Made by a program: the position numbers and the translations under genes
In this document: positions 1 through 8,321 of the stretch, in pieces
How the letters are laid out: every line of letters starts with the position of its first letter
How positions within the stretch are numbered: position 1 is the first letter of the stretch
Notes under the pieces: model-generated
What the model saw: the letters and a program-made list of their open reading frames with translations, nothing else
What the model was told of the DNA's origin: nothing
The model's database searches: none
Assembly: GCF_003952165.1 (NCBI RefSeq)
Contig: NZ_RXFT01000002.1
Coordinates: 1 to 64,000, forward strand
Length of the DNA: 64,000 nt
From: Variovorax guangxiensis
GTDB lineage: Bacteria; Pseudomonadota; Gammaproteobacteria; Burkholderiales; Burkholderiaceae_C
Direction: 5' to 3'

Positions 1-58
1 TGAGGCTCCGTCTACTCTTTCGCACTTTTTGCGCAGCGACTGTGCGCCTCCCCTCATA

Positions 59-94
59 AATAAAGAAAGCCGCCCGAAGGCGGCTTTCTTTATT
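59..94. terminator. Bidirectional hairpin terminator
   Basis: A perfect 16-bp stem (59-74 pairing with 79-94) closes on a 4-base CGAA loop. The stem has a GC-rich core flanked by A-rich and T-rich outer arms, so it carries a U-run whichever strand is transcribed. It lies 17 bases past the stop of the minus-strand gene at 111-653, for which it would serve as the terminator, and could also stop a plus-strand transcript entering from the left of the window. Confidence 0.9.
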
Positions 95-110
95 GGCGAA
101 TCGCTGCTGC

Positions 111-653
111 TTAGTAGTAGCGCGAGCTGTTCATGCGGCGCATCGCTTCGTACAGCGTGGGCATGCGCACTTCCTGCGAGCGGGCGCTCATGCGGGCCAG
201 TGCATCGATCTTGGCGGCTTCGGCTGCGGGCACGGTGCCTTCCGATTGCTGGCGCCACATGGCGGCCTGCAGTTCCTGCATCACGCGCGGGTCGCTTTGA
301 GCGGTGGCGAGGAAGCGGGCGTCGGCACGCGCCGCGGCACGGCGTTCGGCAGCTGCGCGCCACGCGGCGGCGAGGCTGCTCTGGCGGACCGAGCCGGCGA
401 ACAGCGCGAACAAGGCGATGGCTGCAATGCAGAACACCGTCCAGGCAGCAAGCAGACCGCCGTCGTTCCAGTTGGAAACGAGCGACTCGGTCACCACAAG
501 GACGGCCGCCGCGATGGCGACGATCAACAGGGCGATCAACGGGCGGGCGCCATTGGCACCTGCACGTGCGGCCTGGATCTGGCCGAACAGGACTTCGGCG
601 CGACGGACGCCGGGGTGGACGGTAGGTTGGTCAACGTGAACGAAGCTGGTCAT
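111..653 (-). CDS. Small two-TM membrane protein of unknown function
   Basis: A 180-residue protein that I do not recognise. Two hydrophobic segments (about residues 38-57 and 67-88) are predicted to span the inner membrane; the remaining C-terminal half is soluble, Ala/Arg-rich and helical, and ends in two tyrosines. The start at 653 is chosen because AGGAGG sits 8 bases upstream; an in-frame start 21 bases earlier would place that Shine-Dalgarno inside the gene. It is transcribed alone, divergently from the LysR gene at 775, and ends at the strong terminator at 59-94. Reality of the gene is well supported by its ribosome site and terminator; its function is unknown. Confidence 0.8.
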   Translation of the reverse strand: MTSFVHVDQPTVHPGVRRAEVLFGQIQAARAGANGARPLIALLIVAIAAAVLVVTESLVSNWNDGGLLAAWTVFCIAAIALFALFAGSVRQSSLAAAWRAAAERRAAARADARFLATAQSDPRVMQELQAAMWRQQSEGTVPAAEAAKIDALARMSARSQEVRMPTLYEAMRRMNSSRYY

Positions 654-715
654 GATGCATCCCTCCTGGGACATTGGTAATCAGTGGTGGCGAACAAGGC
701 CGATGGGGTGATATT

Positions 716-727
716 AGGGATTACCCC
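716..727. promoter_or_regulatory. AGGG-N4-CCCC dyad in divergent promoter region
   Basis: The dyad AGGGATTACCCC lies between the membrane-protein gene (start 653) and the LysR gene (start 775). It matches 9 of 12 positions of the perfect palindrome AGGGTTAACCCT at 2012-2023, which also sits upstream of a small minus-strand gene. A shared operator or promoter element is inferred; no binding protein is known from the sequence. Confidence 0.35.
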
Positions 728-774
728 AGTGTTTATCCAATTTATCTTTCTGATGTTTATCATTCACAAGGCTG

Positions 775-1755
775 ATGGACGTCAACTTTCGCACGCTCGA
801 CCTCAACCTGCTTCGCGTCTTCGACGAGGTGATGGCCGAACGCAACCTCACGCGAGCCGCTCGCAACCTGTCGATCACGCAGCCGGCGGTAAGCAATGCG
901 TTGCGACGCCTGCGCGAAGTCCTGGGCGACGAGCTGGTGCGCCGCTCCGGCGCAGGCGTCGAGCCCACCCCTCGCGCGCTCGCCCTCTGGCCGACCGTGC
1001 GGGACGCCCTGCGCCAGTTGCAGCACACGCTGGCCCCCGGCGAATTCGATGCCAGCACGGCCGACACGACATTCCTCTTGGCGATGGCCGATGCCACCGC
1101 GGCGGAGCTCATCCCGGGCCTGGTCCAGATCGCCGAAAAGGAAGCCCCGGCCATTTCCCTGCGCGTGCTGCCGCTGACCACGCGCGATCCGCGCCGCATG
1201 CTGGAACAGGAGGAGGTCGACATGGCGGTCGGCTATTTCCCGGCGGTGATCGCGAGCCTCGCGGCGCGGGGGCAGTCGGGGGTAGGGGTTCCGTTCGAGA
1301 CCCAGCGGCTCTACCTGGGCCAATATGTATGCGTGATGCGGCGGGGCCATCCGCTGGCGGATGCGCCCCTCACGCTGGACGACTACTGTGCCGCCCGCCA
1401 CCTGCTGGTGAGTTTCTCGGGCCGGCCCTACGGCTTCATCGACCAGACGCTGGGCGCCATGGGCCGCGAGCGGCGCATCGTGGTGACGGTGAACCAGTTC
1501 TTCACCGCAGGCAGGGTGGTCGCCAATTCGGATCTGCTGACCGTGCTGCCCCGCCACTTCGTGACCGTGACCGGCATCGACGACCAGCTGGTACTGCGCG
1601 ACCTTCCCTTCGACCAGCCGCCGGTACACGTGGATGCGATCTGGCATCGGCGCGCCCAGCACGGGCATTCTCACGAATGGCTGCGAAATGCGCTGTTGCG
1701 CTCGGCAGCCGCGGCTTTCGCCGGCTCGGTCCTCGGACAGAAGGTGCCCGACTGA
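775..1755 (+). CDS. LysR-family transcriptional regulator (NodD/LeuO-like)
   Basis: A 326-residue LysR-type regulator. The N-terminus (DLNLLRVFDEVMAERNLTRA, then the recognition helix around ITQPAVSNALRRLR, residues 35-50) is the typical winged helix, followed by a substrate-binding domain of the PBP2 fold from about residue 95. The DLNLL opening is typical of the NodD/LeuO/SyrM branch. No catabolic gene lies beside it: the left neighbour is the divergent membrane protein and the right neighbour the convergent small gene at 1788. Its target may be the divergent gene, since LysR proteins usually control the gene they face, but nothing in the sequence proves this. Confidence 0.88.
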   Translation: MDVNFRTLDLNLLRVFDEVMAERNLTRAARNLSITQPAVSNALRRLREVLGDELVRRSGAGVEPTPRALALWPTVRDALRQLQHTLAPGEFDASTADTTFLLAMADATAAELIPGLVQIAEKEAPAISLRVLPLTTRDPRRMLEQEEVDMAVGYFPAVIASLAARGQSGVGVPFETQRLYLGQYVCVMRRGHPLADAPLTLDDYCAARHLLVSFSGRPYGFIDQTLGAMGRERRIVVTVNQFFTAGRVVANSDLLTVLPRHFVTVTGIDDQLVLRDLPFDQPPVHVDAIWHRRAQHGHSHEWLRNALLRSAAAAFAGSVLGQKVPD

Positions 1756-1787
1756 CCTGTTGCGCTATCTCGCTATCTATATGTGGA

Positions 1788-1961
1788 TCAGCGGACGACG
1801 CTGAGCCAGGCGCTGGCTGCGGCGCGCAGCTCCTGTGCGTGATGGGCTCCGCGGCCGGCGCGCATGTCGGCGCTTTCCATCAGCGCGGCGGCGTGGCTGG
1901 CCGGGGCATTGGCGCTGGAAGAACGGAAGAAACGGGCCACTTGGGCGATGAGGCTGAACAT
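1788..1961 (-). CDS. Small orphan protein, 57 residues
   Basis: A 57-residue reading frame starting at ATG 1961. It begins with a hydrophobic or amphipathic helix (MFSLIAQVARFFRSS) and ends with a basic and Ala-rich segment, a layout seen in many small Burkholderiales proteins of unknown function. An upstream TTG at 2006 would lengthen it by 15 residues but there is no good ribosome site for either start. The perfect palindrome AGGGTTAACCCT at 2012-2023 lies upstream. Function unknown; existence of the gene is moderately supported. Confidence 0.5.
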   Translation of the reverse strand: MFSLIAQVARFFRSSSANAPASHAAALMESADMRAGRGAHHAQELRAAASAWLSVVR

Positions 1962-2011
1962 GATGGTGCGCGGCTCGTGGCTGCGCTGGAGTGGTTGATG
2001 CTCCAAGAATA

Positions 2012-2023
2012 AGGGTTAACCCT
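2012..2023. promoter_or_regulatory. Perfect 12-bp palindrome AGGGTTAACCCT
   Basis: A fully symmetric 12-mer upstream of the small minus-strand gene at 1788-1961, and related to the dyad at 716-727 upstream of another small minus-strand gene. Likely an operator or promoter element; the regulator is unknown. Confidence 0.45.
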
Positions 2024-2043
2024 AGAAGATCAAGCCAAACCTT

Positions 2044-2058
2044 ATGCGTGTCACGCAT
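2044..2058. promoter_or_regulatory. Inverted repeat ATGCGTG-T-CACGCAT
   Basis: Perfect 7-bp arms with a single-base spacer, 28 bases before the start of the phosphoesterase gene at 2087. The compact symmetric form looks like a dimeric repressor site; it could also fold as a small hairpin in the leader. No regulator is encoded next to it apart from the LysR gene at 775. Confidence 0.4.
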
Positions 2059-2086
2059 GGGGCAATTCACCTAGACTGGCCCGACG

Positions 2087-2914
2087 ATGAAGCTGCAACT
2101 GCTGTCCGATCTGCACCTGGAGTCCCATCCCCGCTTCCGAGCCGAGCCCCTGCCCGGCGCCGACATGCTGATCCTGGCGGGCGACATCGGCTCCTACCAG
2201 CAGGGCTCCCGCCTGACCGACACCGACTTCGGCCTGGGCCGCTTCTCCCCCCGCAAGGGCTGGCCGGTGCCGGTGATCTACGTGCCGGGCAACCATGAAT
2301 ACGACAACGTCGACTTCGACGAGACCCACCAGCGCCTGCGCGCCCTCTGCGACGAGCTCGACATCATCTGGCTGGAGCGCGAAACCCGCGTGATCGAAGG
2401 CGTCCGCTTCGTCGGCACCACGCTCTGGGCCGATTTCGACGCGCTCGCCGAGCCGACAGACAGCCTCGCCGAAGCACTCAAGAAGCGCGGCAAGGCCATG
2501 CGCGCGGCCGATTTCTATCTTGAAAAAGCAGCCACCATGCGTAACGGCGAGCTGTTCCTCGCCGCGCAGCTGCGCGACCAGGGGCTGGCCTGCCAGGACT
2601 GGCTCAAGCAGGCGCTGGCCGAGCCATTCGACGGGACCACGGTCGCCATCACCCACTTCGCGCCCAGCCTCGAGAGCGGCGATCCGCGCTACGGATTGAC
2701 ACCCGGCACCGCAGGTTTTTGCAACGCGCTCGACGAGCTGCTGCCCCATGCACAGCTCTGGCTGCACGGCCACCTGCACTGCCCGTCCGACTACGTGAAG
2801 AACGGCTGCCGCGTGGTCGCCAACCCCCTGGGCTACGCGCGCAACGGCGAACAGGAAGGCTACAAGCCCCAGCTGCTGATCGAGGTGCCCGGCGCCCGGC
2901 ACCGGCAGCGGTAA
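2087..2914 (+). CDS. Calcineurin-like metallophosphoesterase
   Basis: A 275-residue metallophosphoesterase. The signature metal ligands of the family are visible in order: D8 and H10 (SDLHLE), D33 (GDIG), N69/H70 (GNHEY), a histidine in ITHFAP, and the closing GHLH motif. Such enzymes hydrolyse phosphomonoesters or diesters with a dinuclear metal centre. No signal peptide is present, so it is cytosolic. Substrate cannot be told from sequence. It stands alone between the small orphan gene and the amidase, 74 bases before the latter. There is no clear Shine-Dalgarno, but the MKLQLLSDLHLE start is the natural one for the fold. Confidence 0.9.
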   Translation: MKLQLLSDLHLESHPRFRAEPLPGADMLILAGDIGSYQQGSRLTDTDFGLGRFSPRKGWPVPVIYVPGNHEYDNVDFDETHQRLRALCDELDIIWLERETRVIEGVRFVGTTLWADFDALAEPTDSLAEALKKRGKAMRAADFYLEKAATMRNGELFLAAQLRDQGLACQDWLKQALAEPFDGTTVAITHFAPSLESGDPRYGLTPGTAGFCNALDELLPHAQLWLHGHLHCPSDYVKNGCRVVANPLGYARNGEQEGYKPQLLIEVPGARHRQR

Positions 2915-2988
2915 CGGCCGGCAACGCGTTCGCCGCCATGGCTGTGTAGACTGGCCCGATTCCATCCGACCGGATGGGGGAGCGTGCC

Positions 2989-4494
2989 ATGACGCAGCAG
3001 CAACAACAACGACGTCGCCACTTCCTGCAGCAGGCCGCCGGCGCAGCCGCGACCGCCGGGCTGTCCTCCTTCTGGCCGCGGGCTTTCGCCCAGAAGCCGG
3101 CCGAGCCGACCGGAGGCAGGGCCATGGGCCAGCTCTCGATCGCCGAGATGTCGCGCCGCCTCGCCGCCGGCAGCCTCAGCAGCGGCCAGCTCGTGGAAGA
3201 AGCGCTGGCCGCCATCCAGAACCCCGCCGGCGAAGGCGCCCGCACCTTCATCCGCGTGCATGCCGATTCGGCACGCGCCGCCGCCGCGCGGCTCGACGCC
3301 GAACGCAAGGGCGGCCGCCCCGCCGCCTCGCCCATCGCCGGCATCCCCATCTCGCTGAAGGACCTGTTCGACGAGGCCGGCGTCACCACGCTCGGCGGCT
3401 CGGTGGTGCTGGCCGGCCAGCCGCCGGCCGCGCGCGACGCCATCGTGGTCGAGCGGCTGCGGCGCGCGGGCGCGATCATCATCGGGCGTTCCAACACGGT
3501 CGAGTTCGCATACACCGGCCTGGGGATCAACCCGCACTACGGCACGCCGAAGAACGCCTACGACCGCGCGACCGGCCGCATCCCCGGCGGCTCGACCTCC
3601 GGCGGCGCGATCTCTCTGACCGATGGCATGGCAGCCGGCGCCATCGGTACCGACACCGGCGGCTCGCTGCGCATTCCGGCGGCGCTTAACGGCCTGGTGG
3701 GCTTCAAGCCGACGCAGCGACGCGTTCCGCTGGACGGCGTGCTGCCGCTGTCGACCTCCTTCGATTCGGCCGGTCCGATGGCGTGGACGGTGGAAGACTG
3801 CGCCCTGCTGGATTCCGTGCTCGCCGCCGAGCTGCCGCGCCCGCTGCGCGTGCTGCCGATGCGTGGCCTGCGCTTCGCGGTGCCCAGGACCTTCTTCCTC
3901 GACGAACTCTCGCCGCCCGTGGCTGCGGCCTTCGCCTCGGCGCTGGCCAAGCTCTCCGCCGCGGGCGCGACGATCACCGAGCTGCCGATGGCCGAGTTCG
4001 CGAAGGCGCCGACCATCAACCCGCGCGGGATGATCACCGCCGCCGAAGCCTTCACCTGGCACCGCGAGCTCATCAAGACCGCCGCCGCCAGGTACGACCC
4101 GCGCGTGCTGGCCCGCATCAGGACCGGCGAGACCATCACCGCGCCCGACTACCTGCAGCTGCAGGCGCTGCGCCGGCAGTTCATCCGCTCGATCAACACC
4201 GTGGCCGCGAGCTACGACGCAATGCTGATGCCCACCACGCCCGACATCGCGCCGCCGATCGCCGAGGTGCTGAAGGACGATGACACCTACTACCGGATCA
4301 ACGGCCGCATGCTGCGCAACCCCGCGGTGGTGAACCTGTTCGACGGCTGCGCGCTCTCGGTGCCCTGCCATGACGCGGGCACCGCGCCGGTGGGGCTGAT
4401 GGTGGCCAGCATCGGCAACACCGATCACCGCCTGCTGGCAGTGGGCGCGGCGGTGGAGGCGGTGGTAACGCCGAGGCGTGCGCTCAGCAGCTGA
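2989..4494 (+). CDS. Tat-exported amidase-signature hydrolase
   Basis: A 501-residue amidase-signature enzyme. The N-terminus carries a twin-arginine signal (RRRHFLQQAAG, hydrophobic stretch, then AFAQ), so it is probably folded in the cytoplasm and exported to the periplasm. Catalytic elements are present: the lysine in PISLKDLFD, the Gly/Ser-rich PGGSTSGG segment, and the nucleophile region GTDTGGSLRIP. Start 2989 is preferred over the ATG at 2974 because a GGGGGAG ribosome site precedes it. It ends 26 bases from the convergent GntR gene. Near the Rieske/ligase/ABC unit at 5521-13297, it could release an amine from an amide or anilide outside the cell membrane, but this link is inferred from position only. 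Confidence 0.88.
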   Translation: MTQQQQQRRRHFLQQAAGAAATAGLSSFWPRAFAQKPAEPTGGRAMGQLSIAEMSRRLAAGSLSSGQLVEEALAAIQNPAGEGARTFIRVHADSARAAAARLDAERKGGRPAASPIAGIPISLKDLFDEAGVTTLGGSVVLAGQPPAARDAIVVERLRRAGAIIIGRSNTVEFAYTGLGINPHYGTPKNAYDRATGRIPGGSTSGGAISLTDGMAAGAIGTDTGGSLRIPAALNGLVGFKPTQRRVPLDGVLPLSTSFDSAGPMAWTVEDCALLDSVLAAELPRPLRVLPMRGLRFAVPRTFFLDELSPPVAAAFASALAKLSAAGATITELPMAEFAKAPTINPRGMITAAEAFTWHRELIKTAAARYDPRVLARIRTGETITAPDYLQLQALRRQFIRSINTVAASYDAMLMPTTPDIAPPIAEVLKDDDTYYRINGRMLRNPAVVNLFDGCALSVPCHDAGTAPVGLMVASIGNTDHRLLAVGAAVEAVVTPRRALSS

Positions 4495-4520
4495 GCTGCC
4501 GCACCGCCAGCGTCGGAGAT

Positions 4521-5258
4521 TCAGGCGCCGCCGCGACCCTTCGCCACCAGCTTGATGCCCGGCATCAGCTCGGCCGCCAGCTCCGGCCGCTCCAGCGCGT
4601 AGTCGAGGTTCATGCGCGCGATCTCGACGTGCTCCTCGCCCAGCGCCTGCGCGCGCGAACCCTGGCCGCGCTCGATGGCCTGCACCATCGCATGGTGCGT
4701 GCGGTGAGCCTGGCGCATCCACTGCTGGCCCTCTTCCATCGACGACTGCATCGGCAGCATCGCGCTCGGGGCGGCGAAGGGCTGGCCGCCGAGCATGTCC
4801 ATCACCCGCTTGAGCGCGAGGTTGCCGCAGCCTTCGATGATCAGCTTGTGGAAGCGGTCGTTCATCTCGACGTAGGCAGCGTAGTCGTCGATCTCCATGC
4901 TGGGCTTGTTCACGGCGCGGTCGCCGTCTTCCAGGCATTCCTTCAGGTCGCGCAGCAGCTGGCGCGAGGCGCCGTCCTCGGCAAGCAGGCGCGCGGCGAA
5001 GCCTTCGATCACGCCGCGTACACGGATGGCGTCGGCCACCTCCTGCGAGGTGAAGCGGCGCATCTGGTAGCCGCCGCTGGGCGACTGCTCGATCAGCCCT
5101 TCGTGCTCCAGGCTGGCCAGCGCCAGCCGCACCGGGGTGCGCGAGGCTTCGAGCTTCTCGGCCAGCGGGATCTCGGCCAGCCGCTCTCCGGGCCCGAATT
5201 CGCCCTTGAGGATCATGTCGCGCAATTGCACGAGCACGCGGGATTGTTGGGAGTCCAT
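4521..5258 (-). CDS. GntR-family regulator with FCD domain
   Basis: A 245-residue regulator. Residues 1-75 form the GntR winged helix (VQLRDMILKGEFGPGERLAEIPLAEKLEASRTPVR split over helix 1 and the recognition region); residues 85-230 form the all-helical FCD ligand and metal-binding domain with conserved His and Asp residues. FadR/VanR-type members usually repress divergent catabolic operons and are released by a pathway acid. It is transcribed away from the Rieske operon, with 262 bases of shared upstream DNA carrying two TGCATGCA palindromes, so it is the probable regulator of 5521-13297. Confidence 0.9.
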   Translation of the reverse strand: MDSQQSRVLVQLRDMILKGEFGPGERLAEIPLAEKLEASRTPVRLALASLEHEGLIEQSPSGGYQMRRFTSQEVADAIRVRGVIEGFAARLLAEDGASRQLLRDLKECLEDGDRAVNKPSMEIDDYAAYVEMNDRFHKLIIEGCGNLALKRVMDMLGGQPFAAPSAMLPMQSSMEEGQQWMRQAHRTHHAMVQAIERGQGSRAQALGEEHVEIARMNLDYALERPELAAELMPGIKLVAKGRGGA

Positions 5259-5319
5259 GGGCGGATTCTAGGAGACGGGCCCCACATTGCACGCAGCGTA
5301 TTTACTCTGGCTCGGTTGT

Positions 5320-5474
5320 TGCATGCATAGCTTCACAAGAAGTGTCAAAAACCGACGATACGCTCAGCGTTTACCCTGATTTTGGCCTTTGCAAGCCCCA
5401 GATTGGGGCAATTTGGCAGATGAAAGTTTGACCGGGATCGAGGATCACCAAGACAATGCATACAGCTGCATGCA
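5320..5474. promoter_or_regulatory. Divergent control region with paired TGCATGCA sites
   Basis: The 262-base gap between the GntR gene and the Rieske gene contains two identical perfect palindromes, TGCATGCA at 5320-5327 and again at 5467-5474, 147 bases apart, each next to its own gene start. Between them GCCCCA-GAT-TGGGGC (5395-5409) forms another perfect dyad. Paired half-symmetric sites flanking a divergent promoter fit GntR/FCD operators; this is inference. Confidence 0.45.
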
Positions 5475-5520
5475 ATGCCTGCAAGCCTCTTTCCACAGTC
5501 CCCACGATGGAGCCCGCACG

Positions 5521-6858
5521 ATGATCAGCGCAGAGCAGAACGAATTCATCACCCGCGTCGGACCCGGCGCGCCCGCCGGCAAGCTGCTGCGCCGCTACTG
5601 GCAGCCGGTGGCCCTGGCCGACGAACTGGCGGGCCCGCGCCCGGTCAAGCCGGTGAAGCTCATGGGGCAGGACTTCGTCCTCTTCCGCGACGAGAGCGGC
5701 CAGCTCGGCATGCTCGACCGCGACTGCCCGCACCGCGGCGCCGACCTCGCCTTCGGCCGCCTCGAGAACGGCGGCATCCGCTGCGCCTTCCACGGCTGGC
5801 TGTTCGACGCCAGGGGCAACTGCCTAGAGACCCCGGCCGAACCCGCCTCCAGCAAGCTGTGCAGCCGCATCAAGCAGTCGGCCTATCCGGTGGTCGAGAA
5901 GAGCGGCGTGGTCTTCGCCTACATCGGCGAGGGCGAGCCCCCCGCCTTCCCCGAGTTCGACTGCTTCGTCGCGCCCGACAGCCACACCTTCGCGTTCAAG
6001 GGCCTGTTCGAGTGCAACTGGCTGCAGGCGCTCGAGGTGGGCATCGACCCGGCGCACGCCTCGTACCTGCACCGCTTCTTCGAGGACGAGGACACCTCCG
6101 GGAGCTACGGCAAGCAGTTCCGCGGCGCCTCGGCCGACTCCGACATGCCCATCACCAAGGTGCTGCGCGAATACGACCGGCCCGACATCAGCGTCGAGCC
6201 CACCGACTACGGCTTCCGCCTGAAGGCGCTGCGCAAGCTGTCGGAGGACACCACCCACGTGCGCGTGACCAACCTGGTGTTCCCGCAGGCCTTCGTGATC
6301 CCGATGAGCTCCGAGATGACCATCTCGCAGTGGCACGTGCCGGTGGACGACACGCACTGCTACTGGTACGCCATCTTCACCAGCTTCACCGGCCCGGTCG
6401 ACAAGCAGCAGATGCGCGAGCAGCGCCTGAAGCTCTACGAGCTGCCCGACTACACCTCGCGCAAGAACAAGCGCAACAACTACGGCTACAGCATCGAGGA
6501 ACAGCTCACCGAGACCTACACCGGCATGGGCGACGACATCAACGTGCACGACCAGTGGGCGGTGGAGTCGCAGGGCCCCATCCAGGACCGCACCCGCGAG
6601 CACCTGGGCAGCACCGACAAAGGGATCATTGCCTACCGCCGCGTGCTGGTGAAGGCGATCGAGGCCACGCTGGCCGGCGAAGGCGCGCCGATGGTCATCG
6701 ACGCCGCGCAGGCCAGCGCCATGACCGGCCCGCCGTCCATCGACGGCATCGGCCGCAACGTCGCCGACGAGGCCGCCACCGAGGCCTACTGGCAGGACGC
6801 CGACCGCGCGCGGCGACTGAAGTCGGACTGGGCCTCCGCACGCCTGGCCGCAGCCTGA
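5521..6858 (+). CDS. Rieske non-heme iron oxygenase, large subunit (phthalate dioxygenase/LigXa type)
   Basis: A 445-residue terminal oxygenase. The Rieske [2Fe-2S] ligands are C69-x-H71 and C88-x2-H91 (CPHRG and CAFHGW). The mononuclear iron site begins at GIDPAHASYLHRF, with H179 and H184 as the two histidine ligands. Overall arrangement resembles the homomultimeric class that includes phthalate dioxygenase and the dehydrodivanillate O-demethylase LigXa, with no small beta subunit gene nearby. Start 5521 has GGAG 9 bases upstream; upstream in-frame starts lack a ribosome site. It heads an operon with a glutamine-synthetase-like gene (9-base gap) and a ferredoxin. It should hydroxylate or dealkylate an aromatic or amine substrate; no reductase gene is in the unit. 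Confidence 0.92.
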   Translation: MISAEQNEFITRVGPGAPAGKLLRRYWQPVALADELAGPRPVKPVKLMGQDFVLFRDESGQLGMLDRDCPHRGADLAFGRLENGGIRCAFHGWLFDARGNCLETPAEPASSKLCSRIKQSAYPVVEKSGVVFAYIGEGEPPAFPEFDCFVAPDSHTFAFKGLFECNWLQALEVGIDPAHASYLHRFFEDEDTSGSYGKQFRGASADSDMPITKVLREYDRPDISVEPTDYGFRLKALRKLSEDTTHVRVTNLVFPQAFVIPMSSEMTISQWHVPVDDTHCYWYAIFTSFTGPVDKQQMREQRLKLYELPDYTSRKNKRNNYGYSIEEQLTETYTGMGDDINVHDQWAVESQGPIQDRTREHLGSTDKGIIAYRRVLVKAIEATLAGEGAPMVIDAAQASAMTGPPSIDGIGRNVADEAATEAYWQDADRARRLKSDWASARLAAA

Positions 6859-6867
6859 GCACACGCC

Positions 6868-8316
6868 ATGACGAGCCACACATTCGTCGACCGCTTCGGC
6901 CTCTGGAGCGAAGACCAGCACGCGCAGGCCAGGGAACTGGTGCGCCGCATCGACGGCGGCGAGGTCGACCTCGTCCGCTTCGCCTGGCCCGACCAGCACG
7001 GCATCCTGCGCGGCAAGACGCTCGTTGCCACCGAGGCGCGCTCGGCCCTCTGGGAAGGCGTGAACCTTACCTCGACCCTGCTGGCCAAGGACACATCCCA
7101 CAAGACCGTGTTCCCGGTGTTCACGCAAGGCGGCGGCTTCGCCATCGAAGGCCTGCAGGGCGGCGCGGACTTCACCATCGTGGCCGACCCCGCCACGTTC
7201 AAGGTGCTGCCATGGTCGCCGCGCACCGGCTGGGTGATGTGCGACGCCTACATGGCCGACGGCAAGCCCTGCCCCTTTGCCACGCGGCAGATCCTGCAGC
7301 GCGCGGTGCACCAACTCGACGAGCTGGGTCTGGACTTCGTCGCCGGCCTCGAAGTGGAGTTCCACGTCTTCAAGCTCGACGACGCGCGCATGGGCCTGGC
7401 CGATTCGGGCCAGCCCGGCGAGCCGCCGCGCGTGTCGCTGCTGTCGCACGGCCACCAGTACCTCACCGAGTTGCGCTACGACCGCGTCGACACGCTGATG
7501 GAGCTGCTGCGCTCGCAACTGGTGGCGCTCGGCCTGCCGCTGCGCTCGCTGGAGATCGAATTCGGCCCGAGCCAGTTCGAGCTGACCTTCGGCCCCACCG
7601 CCGGCGTCACGCCCGCCGACACCATGGTGCTGCTGCGCAGCGCCATCAAGCAGATCTGCCAGCGCCACGGGCTGCACGCCACCTTCATGTGCCGGCCGAA
7701 GATCCCGAACGTGATGTCCAGCGGCTGGCACCTGCATCAGTCGCTGCGCCGCAGGAGCGACGGCGTCAACGCCTTCATGCCGGAGGCCTCGAGCGGCCAG
7801 CCGCTGAGCGAGACCGGCATGCACTACCTCGGCGGCCTCAAGGCACACGCCTGCGGCGCCGCGGCGCTCGCAAGCCCCACCATCAACGGCTATCGCCGCT
7901 ACCGCCCCTTCTCTCTCGCGCCCGACCGCGCGATCTGGGCCAAGGACAACCGCGGCGCGATGCTGCGCGTGCTCGGCGGCGCGGGCCAGGCGGCCACTCG
8001 CATCGAGAACCGCGTGGGCGAGCCGACGGCCAATCCGTACCTGTACCTGGCCTCGCAGCTGTTCTCGGGCCTGGACGGCATCCGCAACAGGATCGACCCC
8101 GGCCCCTCTGCCGACGCACCGTACGAAACGCCGGCGGAGCAACTGCCCCGCTCGTTGAGCGACGCCCTCGCCTGCCTGCGCCAGGACGAGATGCTCAACG
8201 CGCAGATGGGCAAGCCCTTCGTCGACTACCTCTGCCATATCAAGGAAGCGGAGATCGCCCGTTTCAACCTCGAAGTCAGCGAGTGGGAACACCGCGAGTA
8301 CTTCGACATGTTCTAG
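6868..8316 (+). CDS. Glutamine-synthetase-family ligase (probable gamma-glutamylamide synthetase)
   Basis: A 482-residue member of the glutamine synthetase fold. Active-site elements are visible: E162 and E164 in GLEVEFHVF (metal binding), EIEFGPSQFE, the SGWHLHQSL motif containing the metal-binding His, and RIENRVGEPTANPYLYL near the C-terminus. It lacks the fully canonical GlnA motifs and the adenylylation tyrosine region, so it is unlikely to be the housekeeping enzyme. In families such as PuuA, IpuC and the aniline proteins AtdA1/TdnQ, the same fold couples glutamate to an amine. Here it lies directly between a Rieske oxygenase and a ferredoxin, so activation of an amine by gamma-glutamylation is the best inference. 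Confidence 0.85.
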   Translation: MTSHTFVDRFGLWSEDQHAQARELVRRIDGGEVDLVRFAWPDQHGILRGKTLVATEARSALWEGVNLTSTLLAKDTSHKTVFPVFTQGGGFAIEGLQGGADFTIVADPATFKVLPWSPRTGWVMCDAYMADGKPCPFATRQILQRAVHQLDELGLDFVAGLEVEFHVFKLDDARMGLADSGQPGEPPRVSLLSHGHQYLTELRYDRVDTLMELLRSQLVALGLPLRSLEIEFGPSQFELTFGPTAGVTPADTMVLLRSAIKQICQRHGLHATFMCRPKIPNVMSSGWHLHQSLRRRSDGVNAFMPEASSGQPLSETGMHYLGGLKAHACGAAALASPTINGYRRYRPFSLAPDRAIWAKDNRGAMLRVLGGAGQAATRIENRVGEPTANPYLYLASQLFSGLDGIRNRIDPGPSADAPYETPAEQLPRSLSDALACLRQDEMLNAQMGKPFVDYLCHIKEAEIARFNLEVSEWEHREYFDMF

Positions 8317-8321
8317 AACCC

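Noticed and set aside
2860..5292. An 810-codon open frame on the minus strand
   Set aside because: It runs antisense to the amidase and through the GntR gene in another frame; its translation is Arg/Gly/Ala-rich without motifs, a common artefact at this G+C content.
5824..8292. An 822-codon minus-strand frame
   Set aside because: Antisense shadow of two well-supported genes; no motif, start site or ribosome site.
6868..8316. Housekeeping glutamine synthetase
   Set aside because: Operon context and divergent motifs argue against GlnA; a specialised gamma-glutamyl ligase is preferred.
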